The notes beneath the pieces are model-generated. The model was not told the DNA's origin, ran no database searches, and worked only from the letters and a program-made list of their open reading frames with translations. From assembly GCA_922989275.2 (NCBI GenBank), contig OV277869.1, positions 43,012,189 to 43,076,188 on the forward strand: a stretch of 64,000 nucleotides of DNA, in the 5' to 3' direction. Positions 52,901-59,930 of this stretch are shown one piece after another (positions within the stretch are counted from its first letter, which is position 1; every line of letters begins with the position of its first letter). Made by a program: the position numbers and the translations under genes. The stretch comes from Gari tellinella. Taxonomy: Eukaryota; Mollusca; Bivalvia; Cardiida; Psammobiidae.

Positions 52901-55116
52901 CACCTTGCTTTAAGCTGTCACCTCTCTATTATACAATCAAATAGCCTTCCTTTTCGTAATAGTGAGGTTTCACTGTATTGTAAATATATAAAATGTTTCA
53001 TAAATCTTGTTTTATTATAGACTTGTTTTTTTTATTCATGAATAAAATGAAAAGATTAACCCTATCATTGCCAAGGCCGCCAACATCCACATTGGCAAAC
53101 ATGTTGGATCCTGATCAGATGCCGCGTAATGCTGTGTTTGAATATAATCCAAACTATTTGACACATATATCAATGTTTCCTAAGTCCAAAACGTATAACA
53201 CTGAAGTTTTAAAAGTTAAAGAGGGTAACAAATATAAGCCGATATTACATGTATAATAAGGCAGTGACAGTGTAAGATGGGTATTTCCGTAATATTGGCA
53301 GTGAAAAGGTAAAAAAGACCCCAAAAAACCCCATAGAAAACAAAAATAAAACACAGAAAAAAGCAACCCCCCCCCCCCCCACCAAATAAACAAGAGGGCC
53401 TGAAGGCCCTGATATCGCTCACCTGTTGTACTGAAGCCTGATAGCTTTACGTTTCTGTTTCACCCGTTTTAATCTAAATCCATTCAAATTTGTAGTATAG
53501 CATGTAAACAATTTTGGAATACAACCTCATAATTCCAGTACAGTAGATTACATAAAGGGCACATAACAATACTGAAATAAAGTCTTTTCTAGCATTTCAA
53601 AGTATATCAAGGGCAGATAACTTTTGACACAATGATTAGATTTCAACAATAATTGCACTCCTTCAAGAACTTATAGCTATATACTTTGTGTGCAAGTATA
53701 ATCAAAATCCATTGAAAAGAGTGTAAACGCTGTTAGATATGGCATTTTCAGCAATTCAAGGGCAGACAACTCTTGACCTATTGGTCCGATTTCAACCATA
53801 ATCACACTTATTCGAACTCTTATGGTCATATACAATCGAACATTGAGCGTACACAGAAAATAATGTGGTTGGTCGCGCGGTTTTTGCCCGCGACTACGGG
53901 AAAACCCAGCTGAGATCAAGATCGCGCGTGGTCGCGTGCGACTTTTCCAGGTCGTACTCGGTGAAATGACCCCATAAGGAGAGCATAAATTATATTGTCA
54001 CTTTTTCCTTTGGTGTAAGCATTACCATTGCTGTTCCCACATTAGCAGTTTAAAGAAAATATTCAAAACTTCTATGCCTTTCGACATACAACTTTCGCAT
54101 ACTTTGGTACAAGGCCTCCCCATCCATGTGAAAATTTTGACCCCTTTGACCTTGACCTCAGCTTTTATGTTTGCAGTACAGATACCTTTACAGAATAGTT
54201 TTCCATTCATGTGAAAATTTTGACGCCTTGATCTTGACCTCATCCTCTGCAGCTAAATTTAGAAATTGTTCAAAAGTTGATCATGAAAAATCCTAAGATT
54301 TCCAAAATTTTCAAAAGTGACTAATTAAAGCAGGTTTAAAGTAAATCAGAATGGGCCTTAAGGTGCATTCTGCTTTTTTCAACCTGCTTTAAGCTATTAT
54401 CTGCTTGGATACAAATTCAAAGACTTTGGAAAAATCAGGAGAAATGGCAGCCCTGTGTACCCTTTATCACACCTTATGCTTCAGATGGTTTGTGTGAAAC
54501 AATAATGTACATGTATAAAATTCTTTAGTATTTGAATTTGAAAGTTGAAATAAGTATTGATTGACAATGAGAGCTACATCAATGAGTTATGATACTCATT
54601 ATTAACACCAACTTTGTACCTGGGAAAATTTACTTGTCCTTTGCAAACAGTTTAGACCCTGATCAGAGCTCCTGTAGGAGCCCTCCAATTGTAAGGTCTG
54701 CACTGTTTGTCATTTTGTAATATATTGATAAAAACAACATGGAATATTAAAAATGGGTTAGATTTAATTGGAAACTGGAATTGTCCATTTGAAGTTTAAG
54801 CAGTTAAAGGAGATTTTTGTTTTACTGTTACCTTGTTTTAAGCTGTCACCTGACTTTTTATACAATCGATTAGCCTTCATTAAGTAGTCATAATCAAGGG
54901 GTTTTACTGAACAGCTTATGAACATTTTTAATTTAATTTCAGGCTCTAGACCTAGTGAGGAAGGAAATGGACACATCCATGCCTAGTTCTTGCTATGACA
55001 GCAAGGGCAATGGTATCCGACCACCACAGCTTGCAAATCCAGCTCCTGAAATCAGCAAAGAGCCTATCTGCTCATATGACCAGCGCTCTGTGGAGAATCA
55101 GTTTCAGGACACATAA
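34876..55116 (+). CDS. Single-pass receptor: galaxin-like ectodomain, TM, ZU5-UPA cytoplasmic module (12 exons)
   Basis: CDS = join(34876..34956, 35552..35612, 37410..37552, 40226..40394, 41731..41940, 42629..42778, 44617..45818, 48453..48632, 49754..49951, 51211..51276, 51929..51973, 54943..55116): 2679 nt, 892 residues plus TAA, all phases consistent. Residues 1-20: hydrophobic signal peptide (MRPLTLLLFMMTLLLL). 21-151: basic stalk with scattered Cys and an RTKR site. 152-222: galaxin-like, with CC pairs at 172/173, 187/188, 196/197 and 200/201, a CCGGVVYN motif and three NXS/T sites. 272-293: TM helix. 294-480: Ser/Thr-rich linker. About 480-585: ZU5 (VVQLPHSDVVMTLPG, SPIAEYVLCG, KLPICQ). 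About 595-780: UPA-like. 799-892: Arg/Ser-rich tail. UNC5, PIDD and ankyrins carry ZU5-UPA-death domain; no death domain is seen here. Cysteine-pair ligand binding and intracellular signalling are inferred. No named orthologue is recognised. Confidence 0.82.
34977..35053. repeat. Family F left half
   Basis: agtggaactttgatttctcgaa ... cgtatttcaaagttaaa, cut by the family B copy at 35054. Confidence 0.65.
35058..35510 (+). mobile_element. Family B copy, 3' end lost
   Basis: Preceded by TTAA at 35054-35057 and starts AGTGACTCGCAACCAGAT. It parallels 34208-34700 but lacks most of the tRNA-like block and the right inverted repeat. It interrupts a family-F element in receptor intron 1. Confidence 0.7.
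35552..35612 (+). CDS. Receptor exon 2 (61 nt)
   Basis: Acceptor tatttttcag|, donor GATGAAG|GTGAGT. Its 61-nt length is exactly what shifts the frame from phase 0 (exon 1) to phase 1 (exon 3). Without it exon 3 would hit a stop at once. Codes YTQMGKKFLY...NFLDE. Confidence 0.7.
35868..35945. repeat. Family D core hairpin
   Basis: caaacagtgtagaccctg atcatactgctcc / ggagcagtgtgatcagggtctacactgtttg: about 35-bp arms, near perfect. Confidence 0.85.
36203..36870 (+). mobile_element. TTATTATGCCCTCG repeat element
   Basis: 5' hairpin ttatgccctcgaaggaggcataa, then three diverged units (tttcaaaataacttggcacaaa, caaaggtcaaggtcaca). No ORF beyond repeats. Confidence 0.6.
37058..37302. repeat. Family D MITE, TTAA-flanked
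   Basis: TTAA both ends; core gtatagacctagatcagagg...cctctgaccaggatttacac. Confidence 0.7.
37410..37552 (+). CDS. Receptor exon 3: stalk with Cys and RTKR site
   Basis: Acceptor catttatag|, donor GGCAAACAG|GTAACT. Codes the end of codon 48 to residue 95, including KYCETKH, a basic SSRTKRC that could be a proprotein-convertase site, and YHCSDL. Confidence 0.75.
37603..38485 (+). mobile_element. Family G-like element, 3' end not found
   Basis: agctcatttggcacttagtgccgagct start; interior repeats tttggtgaccttgacctt and ttaaagtctgttctgagcaaac (about 120-bp units). Confidence 0.6.
38486..39751 (+). mobile_element. Family G element, 340-bp repeat type
   Basis: Same as 16044-17271: hairpin AGCTCACCTGAGCCaaaGGCTCAAGGTGAGCT, about three tandem units, end ctcaggtgagcgaatatgccccatggggctcttgttt. 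Lies in receptor intron 3. Confidence 0.85.
39907..40126. repeat. Family D MITE, TTAA-flanked
   Basis: Ends ttaactctgtcaac / gtgatagagttaa; core deleted to one arm. About 100 bp before receptor exon 4. Confidence 0.65.
40226..40394 (+). CDS. Receptor exon 4: duplicated basic segment
   Basis: Acceptor tttgtttgcag|. Two related blocks each end in LRSGQSK followed by a GTAAA donor, one after 40325 and one after 40394. Both donors leave phase 1, so using the first simply omits 23 residues. Highly basic (KKTKNLEKISKRR). Confidence 0.75.
40508..41415. repeat. Family A copies and a D arm in receptor intron 4
   Basis: D-like arm 40540-40565; A-type pieces 40826-40990 and 41035-41295 (core gcagaatgcaccttaatacc...ggcacattctgc); a third right end to 41366. 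Confidence 0.6.
41418..41673. repeat. Family D MITE (complete, reference copy)
   Basis: TTAA both ends; core gatcagagggctccttt ccg aaaggagccctctgatc with aaacagtgaagaccc / gggtcttcactgttt outer arms. Ends 57 bp before receptor exon 5. Confidence 0.85.
41731..41940 (+). CDS. Receptor exon 5: galaxin-like Cys-rich domain
   Basis: Acceptor catttttcag|, donor AAAAGAA|GTAAGC, phase 1 at both ends (a symmetric, shufflable module). It shows WYDSKTSICCSG, then paired Cys, then CCGGVVYNRSEQFC. This spacing resembles galaxin repeats of coral skeletal and mollusc secreted proteins. N-glycosylation sequons: NST, NSS and NRS. Confidence 0.85.
42057..42291. repeat. Family A MITE with shortened core
   Basis: ttaacctgttaccccatag ... 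gggggaatgggttaa. Confidence 0.75.
42629..42778 (+). CDS. Receptor exon 6: juxtamembrane ectodomain
   Basis: Acceptor cttgtttgcag|, donor AACATAG|GTAAAA, phase 1 at both ends. Low-complexity Thr/Ser/Asp/Asn segment (VYAVYPDADTQDGLN) linking the Cys-rich domain to the membrane helix. The donor context is repeated 163 bp downstream. Confidence 0.75.
42779..43210. repeat. GGGGCCCATTTCATAAAAC foldback with duplicated left end
   Basis: The ggtaaaatag...ctgcaggggcccatttcat block occurs at 42778 and again at 42941 (163 bp apart). The right arm near 43190 reads gttttatgaaac. Confidence 0.65.
43273..43514. repeat. GGGGCCCGTTCCATAAAAC palindrome
   Basis: ggggcccgttccataaaac ... gttttatgaaacgggtccc with inner cttttgacatgtctttgg / caagatgatttc-like arms. 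Nested in a family-E remnant (gtttggatccagatca | gacatattg). Confidence 0.75.
43515..44248. repeat. Decayed family D and A sequence
   Basis: D arm tcagggtctgcactgtttg near 43778; decayed A 43972-44160 (accccatggcctgtttc ... taatggttt). The rest is unassigned. Confidence 0.5.
44249..44505. repeat. Family A MITE (complete)
   Basis: TTAA both ends; core gcagaatgagccttaaggcgcattctgc; about 110 bp before receptor exon 7. Confidence 0.85.
44617..45818 (+). CDS. Receptor exon 7: TM helix, linker, ZU5 and start of UPA
   Basis: Acceptor gttaatttcag|, donor TATAGGAAG|GTAAGA. It starts with the TM helix (AVILAGIAVAIITAGLSV) followed by positively charged WKYRTHKC, giving an N-out topology. ZU5 landmarks begin near 45260 and the UPA-like part near 45590 (HLDTFCALSE, FSVYLFVES). 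At 1202 nt it is by far the largest exon. Confidence 0.9.
45825..46060. repeat. Family A MITE starting 7 bp after the exon-7 donor
   Basis: aag|gtaagacTTAACCCATTACCCC; core gcagaatacacctgaaggttcattctgc; right end lost. Confidence 0.8.
46061..46261. repeat. Decayed family D fragment
   Basis: ggccctctgatcaggatttgcac and acaaacacagtagaccaagg remnants. Confidence 0.45.
46380..47864 (-). mobile_element. Family G element (minus), 160-bp repeats, with nested family A
   Basis: Reads acaagagggcctgaaggccctgatatcgctcacctg ... gagctagctcaggtgagct, the reverse complement of the 18401-19638 type. Contains A copy 47064-47300 inserted at a TTAA of one repeat unit. Confidence 0.8.
47064..47300. repeat. Family A MITE nested in family G
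   Basis: TTAA 47064-47067 and 47297-47300. Neighbouring G units read cactgTTAAatatggc, so the insertion sits exactly on that TTAA. Confidence 0.85.
48005..48440. repeat. Family A MITE with nested family C, ending 12 bp before exon 8
   Basis: C copy at 48054-48244 flanked by TATAC on both sides; A core gcagaatgtgccttaaggcacattctac; TTAA 48437-48440. Confidence 0.85.
48453..48632 (+). CDS. Receptor exon 8: UPA-like domain, middle
   Basis: Acceptor cttttattcag|, donor CAGAAACAG|GTAAAA; 60 codons, phase 0 at both ends. Codes EIEDDEKRFRRKM...DWDFSRDLARP, where UPA domains have their charged helix. A family-A MITE ends 12 bp before the exon. Confidence 0.85.
48647..49087. repeat. Family C palindrome with nested family A
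   Basis: Left C piece ends ctgcaTTAA, A element 48702-48946, right C piece begins TTAAaccctatgg and ends atctggagccctg. Confidence 0.9.
49088..49753. other. Receptor intron 8, mostly unassigned
   Basis: Degraded C copy 49112-49190 and family-A right-arm remnant 49650-49733. The open stretch 49333-49533 has no compatible splice phase. Confidence 0.45.
49754..49951 (+). CDS. Receptor exon 9: end of UPA-like domain
   Basis: Acceptor tttattttcag|, donor TCAACAAGG|GTAAGC; 66 codons, phase 0 at both ends. Codes NEIVKSKNGFAYSTISW...SEFSCFIYI, placed like the final UPA strands (W..., C-F-L/I) before the death domain in UNC5. Here an acidic spacer follows instead. Confidence 0.85.
49990..50103. repeat. 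Family A left half
   Basis: ccttaaccccatagcctg ... tactttcagcctgattta. Confidence 0.6.
50104..50339. repeat. Family D MITE, TTAA-flanked
   Basis: ttaaccctttgaaccctagtcc ... cagggaggaaagagttaa; core gaagacccagatcaagg / ccctctgatctgggtcttc. Apparently inserted in a family-A copy (49990-50103 and 50340 onward). Confidence 0.8.
50454..50980 (-). mobile_element. Family B copy with intact Pol III A and B boxes
   Basis: TTAA at 50450-50453 and 50981-50984; terminal repeats GAGGCTCGCAACCAGA and CTGGTTGCAAGTTGC. On the minus strand a tRNA-Leu-like block lies at 50590-50680. It has an A box TAGTCGAGCGGTCTAAGG (50651-50670 region), a B box GGTTCGAATCC (50600-50610) and a long variable region. It is inserted in a family-A copy in receptor intron 9. 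Confidence 0.75.
50590..50680 (-). other. tRNA-Leu-like pseudogene/Pol III promoter inside family B
   Basis: D-arm and T-arm consensus are intact but the acceptor stem does not pair fully, so this is a SINE-head-like relic and not a working tRNA gene. Confidence 0.6.
51211..51276 (+). CDS. Receptor exon 10: Arg/Ser cytoplasmic tail
   Basis: Acceptor cttatttcag|, donor AGTATG|GTATGT; 22 codons, phase 0. Codes ERRSRYRNSRRSSSYGSS, a likely basophilic-kinase substrate (inference). Confidence 0.75.
51290..51757. repeat. Two decayed family-A copies
   Basis: 51480-51600 and 51600-51757: ttgaaagtaaaacaggatg...cattctgctttattttcagcctg, then aattctgctttacttccaacctgctttaaatg. Confidence 0.55.
51929..51973 (+). 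CDS. Receptor exon 11 (45 nt)
   Basis: Acceptor tatttcacag|, donor AACAGA|GTAAGC; 15 codons (ESEGSFQQEMETPNR), phase 0 at both ends. As a small symmetric exon it is a natural candidate for alternative inclusion. Confidence 0.65.
52019..52172. repeat. Foldback element CCAGGGTCCAAGGTTATAAAGC
   Basis: Perfect outer arms (ccagggtccaaggttataaag) and inner gattggtcagatttgagcc / ggctcaaatctgaccaatc. Confidence 0.85.
52814..52977. repeat. CAGTAAAACCTC palindrome, TA-flanked (pogo/Tigger-like MITE)
   Basis: TA|CAGTAAAACCTCTCTATTAC ... gtaatagtgaggtttcactg|TA; core gcttaaagcaaggtgaca / tgtcaccttgctttaagc. Confidence 0.75.
53390..53843 (-). mobile_element. Family G fragment (minus)
   Basis: acaagagggcctgaaggccctgatatcgctcacctg... 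same 3' terminus as 46380-47864, truncated in the first 160-bp unit. Confidence 0.75.
54050..54470. repeat. tgtgaaaattttgacc repeats and family I right half with A core
   Basis: Two ccatgtgaaaattttgacc units (54115-54245). A core 54322-54400 then aaaaatcaggagaaatggcagccctg (family I right end). Confidence 0.55.
54600..54807. repeat. Family D MITE, degraded
   Basis: aaacagtttagaccctgatcagagctcctgtaggagcc...ctgcactgtttg; right end gtttaagcagttaa. Confidence 0.6.
54943..55116 (+). CDS. Receptor exon 12: C-terminus and stop
   Basis: Acceptor ttaatttcag|, stop TAA at 55114-55116. 57 residues (ALDLVRKEMDTSM...) ending NQFQDT. No death domain or transmembrane segment. A family-E hairpin element starts about 24 bp after the stop and so probably lies in the 3' UTR; it contains AATAAA at 55332-55337. 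Confidence 0.8.
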   Translation, partial: ALDLVRKEMDTSMPSSCYDSKGNGIRPPQLANPAPEISKEPICSYDQRSVENQFQDT

Positions 55117-55137
55117 CCTTTGTCTTGCTAATCATGA

Positions 55138-55364
55138 CTTTAACTCTTTGCATGCTAGTGGCAGATATATATGCCCCAGTGATTGCTTTTGCAAATAGTT
55201 TGGATCCAGATGAGACGCCGTGTAACACGGCGTCTCATCAGGATCCAAACTGTTTGACACTCAGAGTCTGACCATGTTTTGAAAAGAAATTTATTTCTAG
55301 AACAATAGCAGAAGACAAAATGTTGCAGAGGAATAAAGATACCCAGCATGCAAAGAGTGAAGTG
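55138..55364. repeat. Family E MITE in the receptor 3' UTR
   Basis: ttaactctttgcatgctag ... cccagcatgcaaagagt; core gtttggatccagatgagacgcc / ggcgtctcatcaggatccaaac. Confidence 0.85.
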
Positions 55365-55690
55365 ATACTGTATACATTTAGACTCACAATCAGATTAAAT
55401 GAGTTACCAAGTGTTTGATTAGGATCAAAACTGGATGACACTGGTTTTTTGTGACTTTAATCCATTAAATCTTAGCGTCTACTAAAGTAGACATTAGCAA
55501 ACAGTGCATTATGTGTCATCTAATCAGGGTCTGCACTTTTTGCTATTTCATATGAAATGTTCTGCTGTATTGACAAAAACTGTAAGTGTCTTTAGACCAC
55601 CCTTGTTTAGTGAAATCTTCCACAGGGAGAGTTCATTGCCTTTTCCAGGCATAAAGTAAATGGGTTAAATGACTTTAGAAAATAATTATT

Positions 55691-55915
55691 TTAACTCTTT
55701 GCATGCTGGGTAATTTTATCGTCTGCAACAATTTGTCGTCTGCTATCGTACTAAAATTAGAATTTTCAAAAATTTCTTTTAAATTCAGTGTCAGCATGGC
55801 AAATAGTTTTGATCCTGATGAGACGCCGCGTGACGCGGCGTCTCATCTGGATCAAAACTGTTTGCAAAGGCAATCACTGTGGTGGATATATCCGCCGCTA
55901 GCATGCAAAGAGTTA
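55691..55915. repeat. Family E MITE (complete)
   Basis: ttaactctttgcatgctgg ... ctagcatgcaaagagttaa; core gatgagacgccgcgtgacgcggcgtctcatc is a perfect palindrome. Confidence 0.9.
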
Positions 55916-56103
55916 AGAAAAATTGAAGGATGCAAATCTCAATGGACAGTTGAAATATTACGAATGCTAGTGATTTTGAATTAAATGTTGCCAAAGCCAT
56001 GGAGTATTATAGAAGGGGATATCCAGAAAATACACTGGAAGAACATTACTATACAAAGTACAGACCACTAAAAAGAGACTAAGACCACAATAAGTAACAA
56101 AGA

Positions 56104-56311
56104 GCCAGTAGGGCTCAAAATGACAGGAAGCTAATTTAGCTGAACAAATCCCAACATTTTGCAGTTCATGTCAAATCCTAATCATAAAGTGTTACGACTT
56201 ATTAGAATCATATCAAAGAGACCATTCTAATGAGTAGTCACACCAAACGATTTAGTGCAGACATAAAGACTTTGATTTTTGAAATACTCCCGTTATCAGT
56301 GGAGCCTTGAG
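56104..56311. repeat. Family C palindrome, degraded
   Basis: caaatcctaatcataaagtgtta ... cacaccaaacgattt; right end atcagtggagccttg. Confidence 0.6.
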
Positions 56312-56756
56312 CCAATCTGTCAAGCATATGAGCTTTTAATTCTTACAGTGCTGTGTCCAAGTAGATACATCCTTTGCAATCAGTGTAGACCCCCATCAGA
56401 GGGCTCCAAGTTCTGTACCCTTTGATCCTTTGATCTACAGAATCATACACCCCTTTAGACAAGACCTTTCCTTCCATGTGAAAATTTTAACTTAGGTAGT
56501 TTTAAACTGAAGTCAAATGAGTAATTTCATCATGATTTAAAAATACACTTGCTCAATATCAGACTTTTCAGGTGTAAAGATAACATGTCTTTGTTAATAT
56601 AACACAATTATGTATATACTCATACTTAATCACACAGTGGAAGCATACGTGTACGTTCCAGGCCCAAAACAGAACTTCTTCTGTGTTGTAGTTGTACTTT
56701 AATAAATTGCTTTAATAAATTGAATGTGCTGAAAGGAGCTTCTATTGAGTAAAGGG

Positions 56757-56960
56757 TTAACCCTTAGCCCGCCAAATAAATTGTCGTCTGCTATATTTCT
56801 CGTCTGCTTCAAGTTTCAAAGTTGCTCAAAATTGCTGAAAATGTTGTCCGAGTGTCAAACAGCTTGGATCCGGATGAGACGCCGAGTTACTCGGCATCTC
56901 ATCCTGATCCAAGCTGTTTGCATATGGAGCTATAGTCGTGAGTGGCAGGCTAAGGGTTAA
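56757..56960. repeat. Family H MITE, TTAA-flanked
   Basis: Same ends as 5704-5917; core cagcttggatccggatgagac / atctcatcctgatccaagctg. Directly abuts a family-A right end at 56757. Confidence 0.85.
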
Positions 56961-57113
56961 TGTAAACTCATATCATGTCTACTCTATAACTAGCTTTATC
57001 ATGGCTGTGTTTTATGAGGTACAAAACAGTTAGTGAAAATGCCATAAAATTATATAATATATATTTTTGGTTGTGCTTTATGAGAAACAGAACAGTTACG
57101 GTAATATTAGTGC

Positions 57114-57200
57114 CATTTATTTATGCTTTTCGGTGGATTACCACGAAATAGCAGTGGATGATCACTTGGTAATCCACTGCAGTGGATTATCACCAATCGC
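57114..57200. repeat. Short inverted repeats ggtggattacca / tggtaatccactgcagtggatta
   Basis: Small palindromic cluster around cactgcagtg; unassigned family. Confidence 0.5.
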
Positions 57201-57474
57201 TTTTTATTATGAATTTTCCCCGTAGGGCTCCCCAAGAATCGTAGTCAATCGTGTCTTATCGTTAAATTCCGGCAGTCCGATTTGTCGCGAACTACTCACC
57301 GGAAGAGCACGAATCCAAACTCGGGAGCAACGAGTGACGTCATTATACCGCCAACTGTCACGCGCATGTGTTCGACATAAAACGTGGGGCTCAACACGGG
57401 ATAAATAATGTACGTTCGCTTTCAATTTTTAAACAATTTCGTTTAAAAAGTGGCTTAAAAGCATAAATAAATAG

Positions 57475-57632
57475 AATAACTGTGTTTTTTCAGTGTAAGA
57501 TCGAATTTAATCCATTTCGTGAACATCAGACTGTTATATTTTCACTCGTGGCTTCGCCACTCGTGAAAATATAACGTCTGATGTTCACTCAATGGATTAA
57601 ATTTCGATCTTACACTGAAAAAAACAGTTATC
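57475..57632. repeat. 158-bp near-perfect palindrome
   Basis: Arms of about 75 bp from ataactgtgttttttcagtg to cactgaaaaaaacagttat, centred on gtggcttcgccac (57549-57561). Few mismatches, so recent. Confidence 0.9.
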
Positions 57633-57714
57633 CTCTATATGTATATATTATACATGTATATATGAATTTGTGATGATAAAAAATAAAATGACCACCAAAG
57701 TGTATTTGTTATTA

Positions 57715-58060
57715 GGTGTTTATGGTAGGTGGCTGCTTAAAGCAAGCTGAAAGTAAAACAAAAAGCTCCTTTAGGAGCTTTCTGTTTTTCGGGAACTATG
57801 TCCTTGCCTTATTCCATTACCCCATAGGCTGTGTCTAGTTTTGAAGATATGTTGCCACTTAAAGCAGGTTGAAAGAAAAGCAGAATGCGCCTCAAGGCGC
57901 ATTCTGCTTTTCTTTCAGCCTGCTTTAAGCTATTATCTGCTAGAATACAGAAAATGTTTCTTATGACTTTTATTTGTGACAGTATTAATCGAAACTATTT
58001 TCTTCTGTGATGAAATTAATCAGAGGCGTAAAAAGGCGAATTTGTGGGATAATGGGTTAA
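57715..58060. repeat. CAGTAAAACC-type fragment and family A MITE
   Basis: 57715-57790 has gcaagctgaaagtaaaac...ggagctttctg. A copy 57809-58060 with core gcagaatgcgcctcaaggcgcattctgc. Confidence 0.75.
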
Positions 58061-58136
58061 GTTGTCATCGGTAGTATTCTCATGTGATGCTGACTCTCTT
58101 ATTAGCATGCCACATCCCATATACCTGGTCTGACTT

Positions 58137-58361
58137 TTAACTCTTACCATGCTAGCGGCAGATAACTGTGTCACTATGATTACCTTTGCAAACAGTTTGG
58201 ATCCTGATGAGATGCCGCATAATGCGGCGTCTCATCAGGATCCAAACTGTTTGCCATTCTGACATTGAACTTAAAAGAACTTTTAACAAAATTCATTTTA
58301 AAACAAAAGCAGATGACAATCATTGCAAACGAAAAAATTACCCAGCATGCAAAGAATTAAC
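58137..58361. repeat. Family E MITE
   Basis: ttaactcttaccatgctag ... cagcatgcaaagaattaa; core gatgagatgccgcataatgcggcgtctcatc. Confidence 0.85.
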
Positions 58362-58616
58362 TTGACTAGGTATTATTATACTGATATCTTTTAACAAGTT
58401 GTTTCACACAGTGGGAAAATCTTTCTTTTTTCTTGTGTAAACAAAATAAATGCAGTGAAATGAAATAGAGGAAATGACATGTTTATAAACTGTTAAGATG
58501 TATCAAAATTGGGGAGAAAAAACAGTTTGATACCAGATCAGACACCGTCTTACTCTGTTTGTGATCAAGCTCCAAATTGTTTGCAATGTACATAATTGTT
58601 AAGCACAAATACATTT
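58362..58616. other. Unassigned with family-E-like remnant
   Basis: acagtttgataccagatcagac ... gtgatcaagctccaaattgtttg near 58525-58585. Confidence 0.4.
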
Positions 58617-58618
58617 AC

Positions 58619-58812
58619 AGTCGAACTTCGATATCTCGAACTCGCTTAATTCGAACTATCCGATTTGTCGACACATGAATTGCATAATTTCATGCTTGGT
58701 TAAGTCAAACATACCCGTATTTCAAAGTTAAAGCGTGGCTAAGCCACGTTTTAACTTTGAAATACCGGTATTTTCGACCTAACCAATTCGAGATATCGAA
58801 GTTCAACTGTAT
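58619..58812. repeat. Family F palindrome (complete), TA-flanked
   Basis: TA|CAGTCGAACTTCGATATC ... gatatcgaagttcaactg|TA; central arms caaagttaaagcgtggct / agccacgttttaactttg. Confidence 0.85.
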
Positions 58813-58930
58813 TGTGTAGAGAGAATAATGTCTTCCCTCACTGTGATAATATACTGTGAACAAACTTTTTAAAGTATTTGCTTGATATGTTTCTAAAAAG
58901 AAAACCATGCAAATTTTTTAAGGTGTCTTA

Positions 58931-59151
58931 TTAACTCATTACTCCATAAATTGGCCTTTTTGGGTCTTTAATTTAATCCTCCACTGACGAAAATAGATCT
59001 TTATACACTTAAATACATTTATCATAAGAAATAGTTTACTAGTAGACGGTAGCATAAAATAGGCTAAATGTAAAGCAGAATATGCCTAAGGCACATTCTG
59101 CTTTACTTTTAACCTGCTTTAAACTAGAAACAGTATATGGGGTAAATGGGT
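58931..59151. repeat. Family A MITE, diverged
   Basis: ttaactcattactccataa ... gtatatggggtaaatggg; core gcagaatatgcctaaggcacattctgc. Confidence 0.75.
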
Positions 59152-59377
59152 TTCAGGTTTGATTAATTCTCTTTGTTTTATACTGGTAATATATTCGGAC
59201 AAATTTGTTCAAATGATCATTAAACATAATTTTGGTATTGTAGTAATTTACATCAATATTTTATACAAAAAAAATCAGGAAAACTGTCAATTTTACAATA
59301 AACTAATAAATACTAAAAGAAAACCTTGGTTCTGTTATTTGAAAAGCAAACCCACACAGCATCAGACATGTATATAC

Positions 59378-59505
59378 AGGGTCCATGCTTATAAAGCATT
59401 TGAGATGAGTCTGAGATCATTCTTAAGCTGTTGATTAGTAGAATTTGAAATTCTGCCTGAGATCAATCTCAAACTTATCTCAAATGCTTTGTAAGCATGG
59501 ACCCA
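59378..59505. repeat. Foldback element CAGGGTCCATGCTTATAAAGC
   Basis: Outer arms agggtccatgcttataaagc / gctttgtaagcatggaccc, inner gaatttgaaattc. Confidence 0.75.
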
Positions 59506-59930
59506 GGTAACAATGCAGAAGTGGATGAGGTGCACCAAATCATGGTCTCTCAGGCTTTGCTCCATTATACCTGGACTTGGAATATCGTATTCAAAGTTAA
59601 AACAAAGCTTTGCTATGATTTATTCAAAGTTAAAACAAAGCTTTGCTATGTTTTATTATGATAAACTGGTACGTTCACATACAGCAAAATTCATAGCAAA
59701 TTCATCAGATCTGGTTTATAACTGTTTGCGACACGGATTAAAATAAATCTTCCAATATTTCAAGTAACCAGTCATTTTCTACATCTTAAAGCATTGTGTT
59801 TGTCTTTGTGTAAATGGGGGAGAAAACATTTTATTCATTGAACACGAATTAGCTGGACTGCAAATAAAACAATGAATATTGTACATAATAAATAGTTTTA
59901 TTTGCACTAAATCATACAAGTAGTTAAATC
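59506..59930. other. Unassigned; 36-bp tandem duplication
   Basis: tattcaaagttaaaacaaag...ctatg occurs twice in a row (59588-59660). No supported gene. Confidence 0.4.

Larger units (their letters stand above)
52274..53973. mobile_element. 1.7-kb TIR element GGGGTCATTTCACC with nested repeats
   Basis: Ends ggggtcatttcacc and ggtgaaatgacccc. Subterminal zones are unusually rich in gtcga, gatcg and gcgacc words. Nested: a CAGTAAAACCTC palindrome (52814-52977), a family-E-like piece (53055-53280), a C homopolymer (53366-53379) and a family G fragment (53390-53843). Confidence 0.65.

Noticed and set aside
54943..57000. Search for a death domain after the UPA-like region
   Set aside because: Exon 12 ends in a stop and no downstream open stretch has acceptor, length or helix pattern of a death domain before repeats take over.
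59506..59600. Coding-looking string NNAEVDEVHQIMVSQALLHYTW after an AG at 59506
   Set aside because: The preceding sequence is a foldback element, no matching exon or donor was found, and the frame is short.
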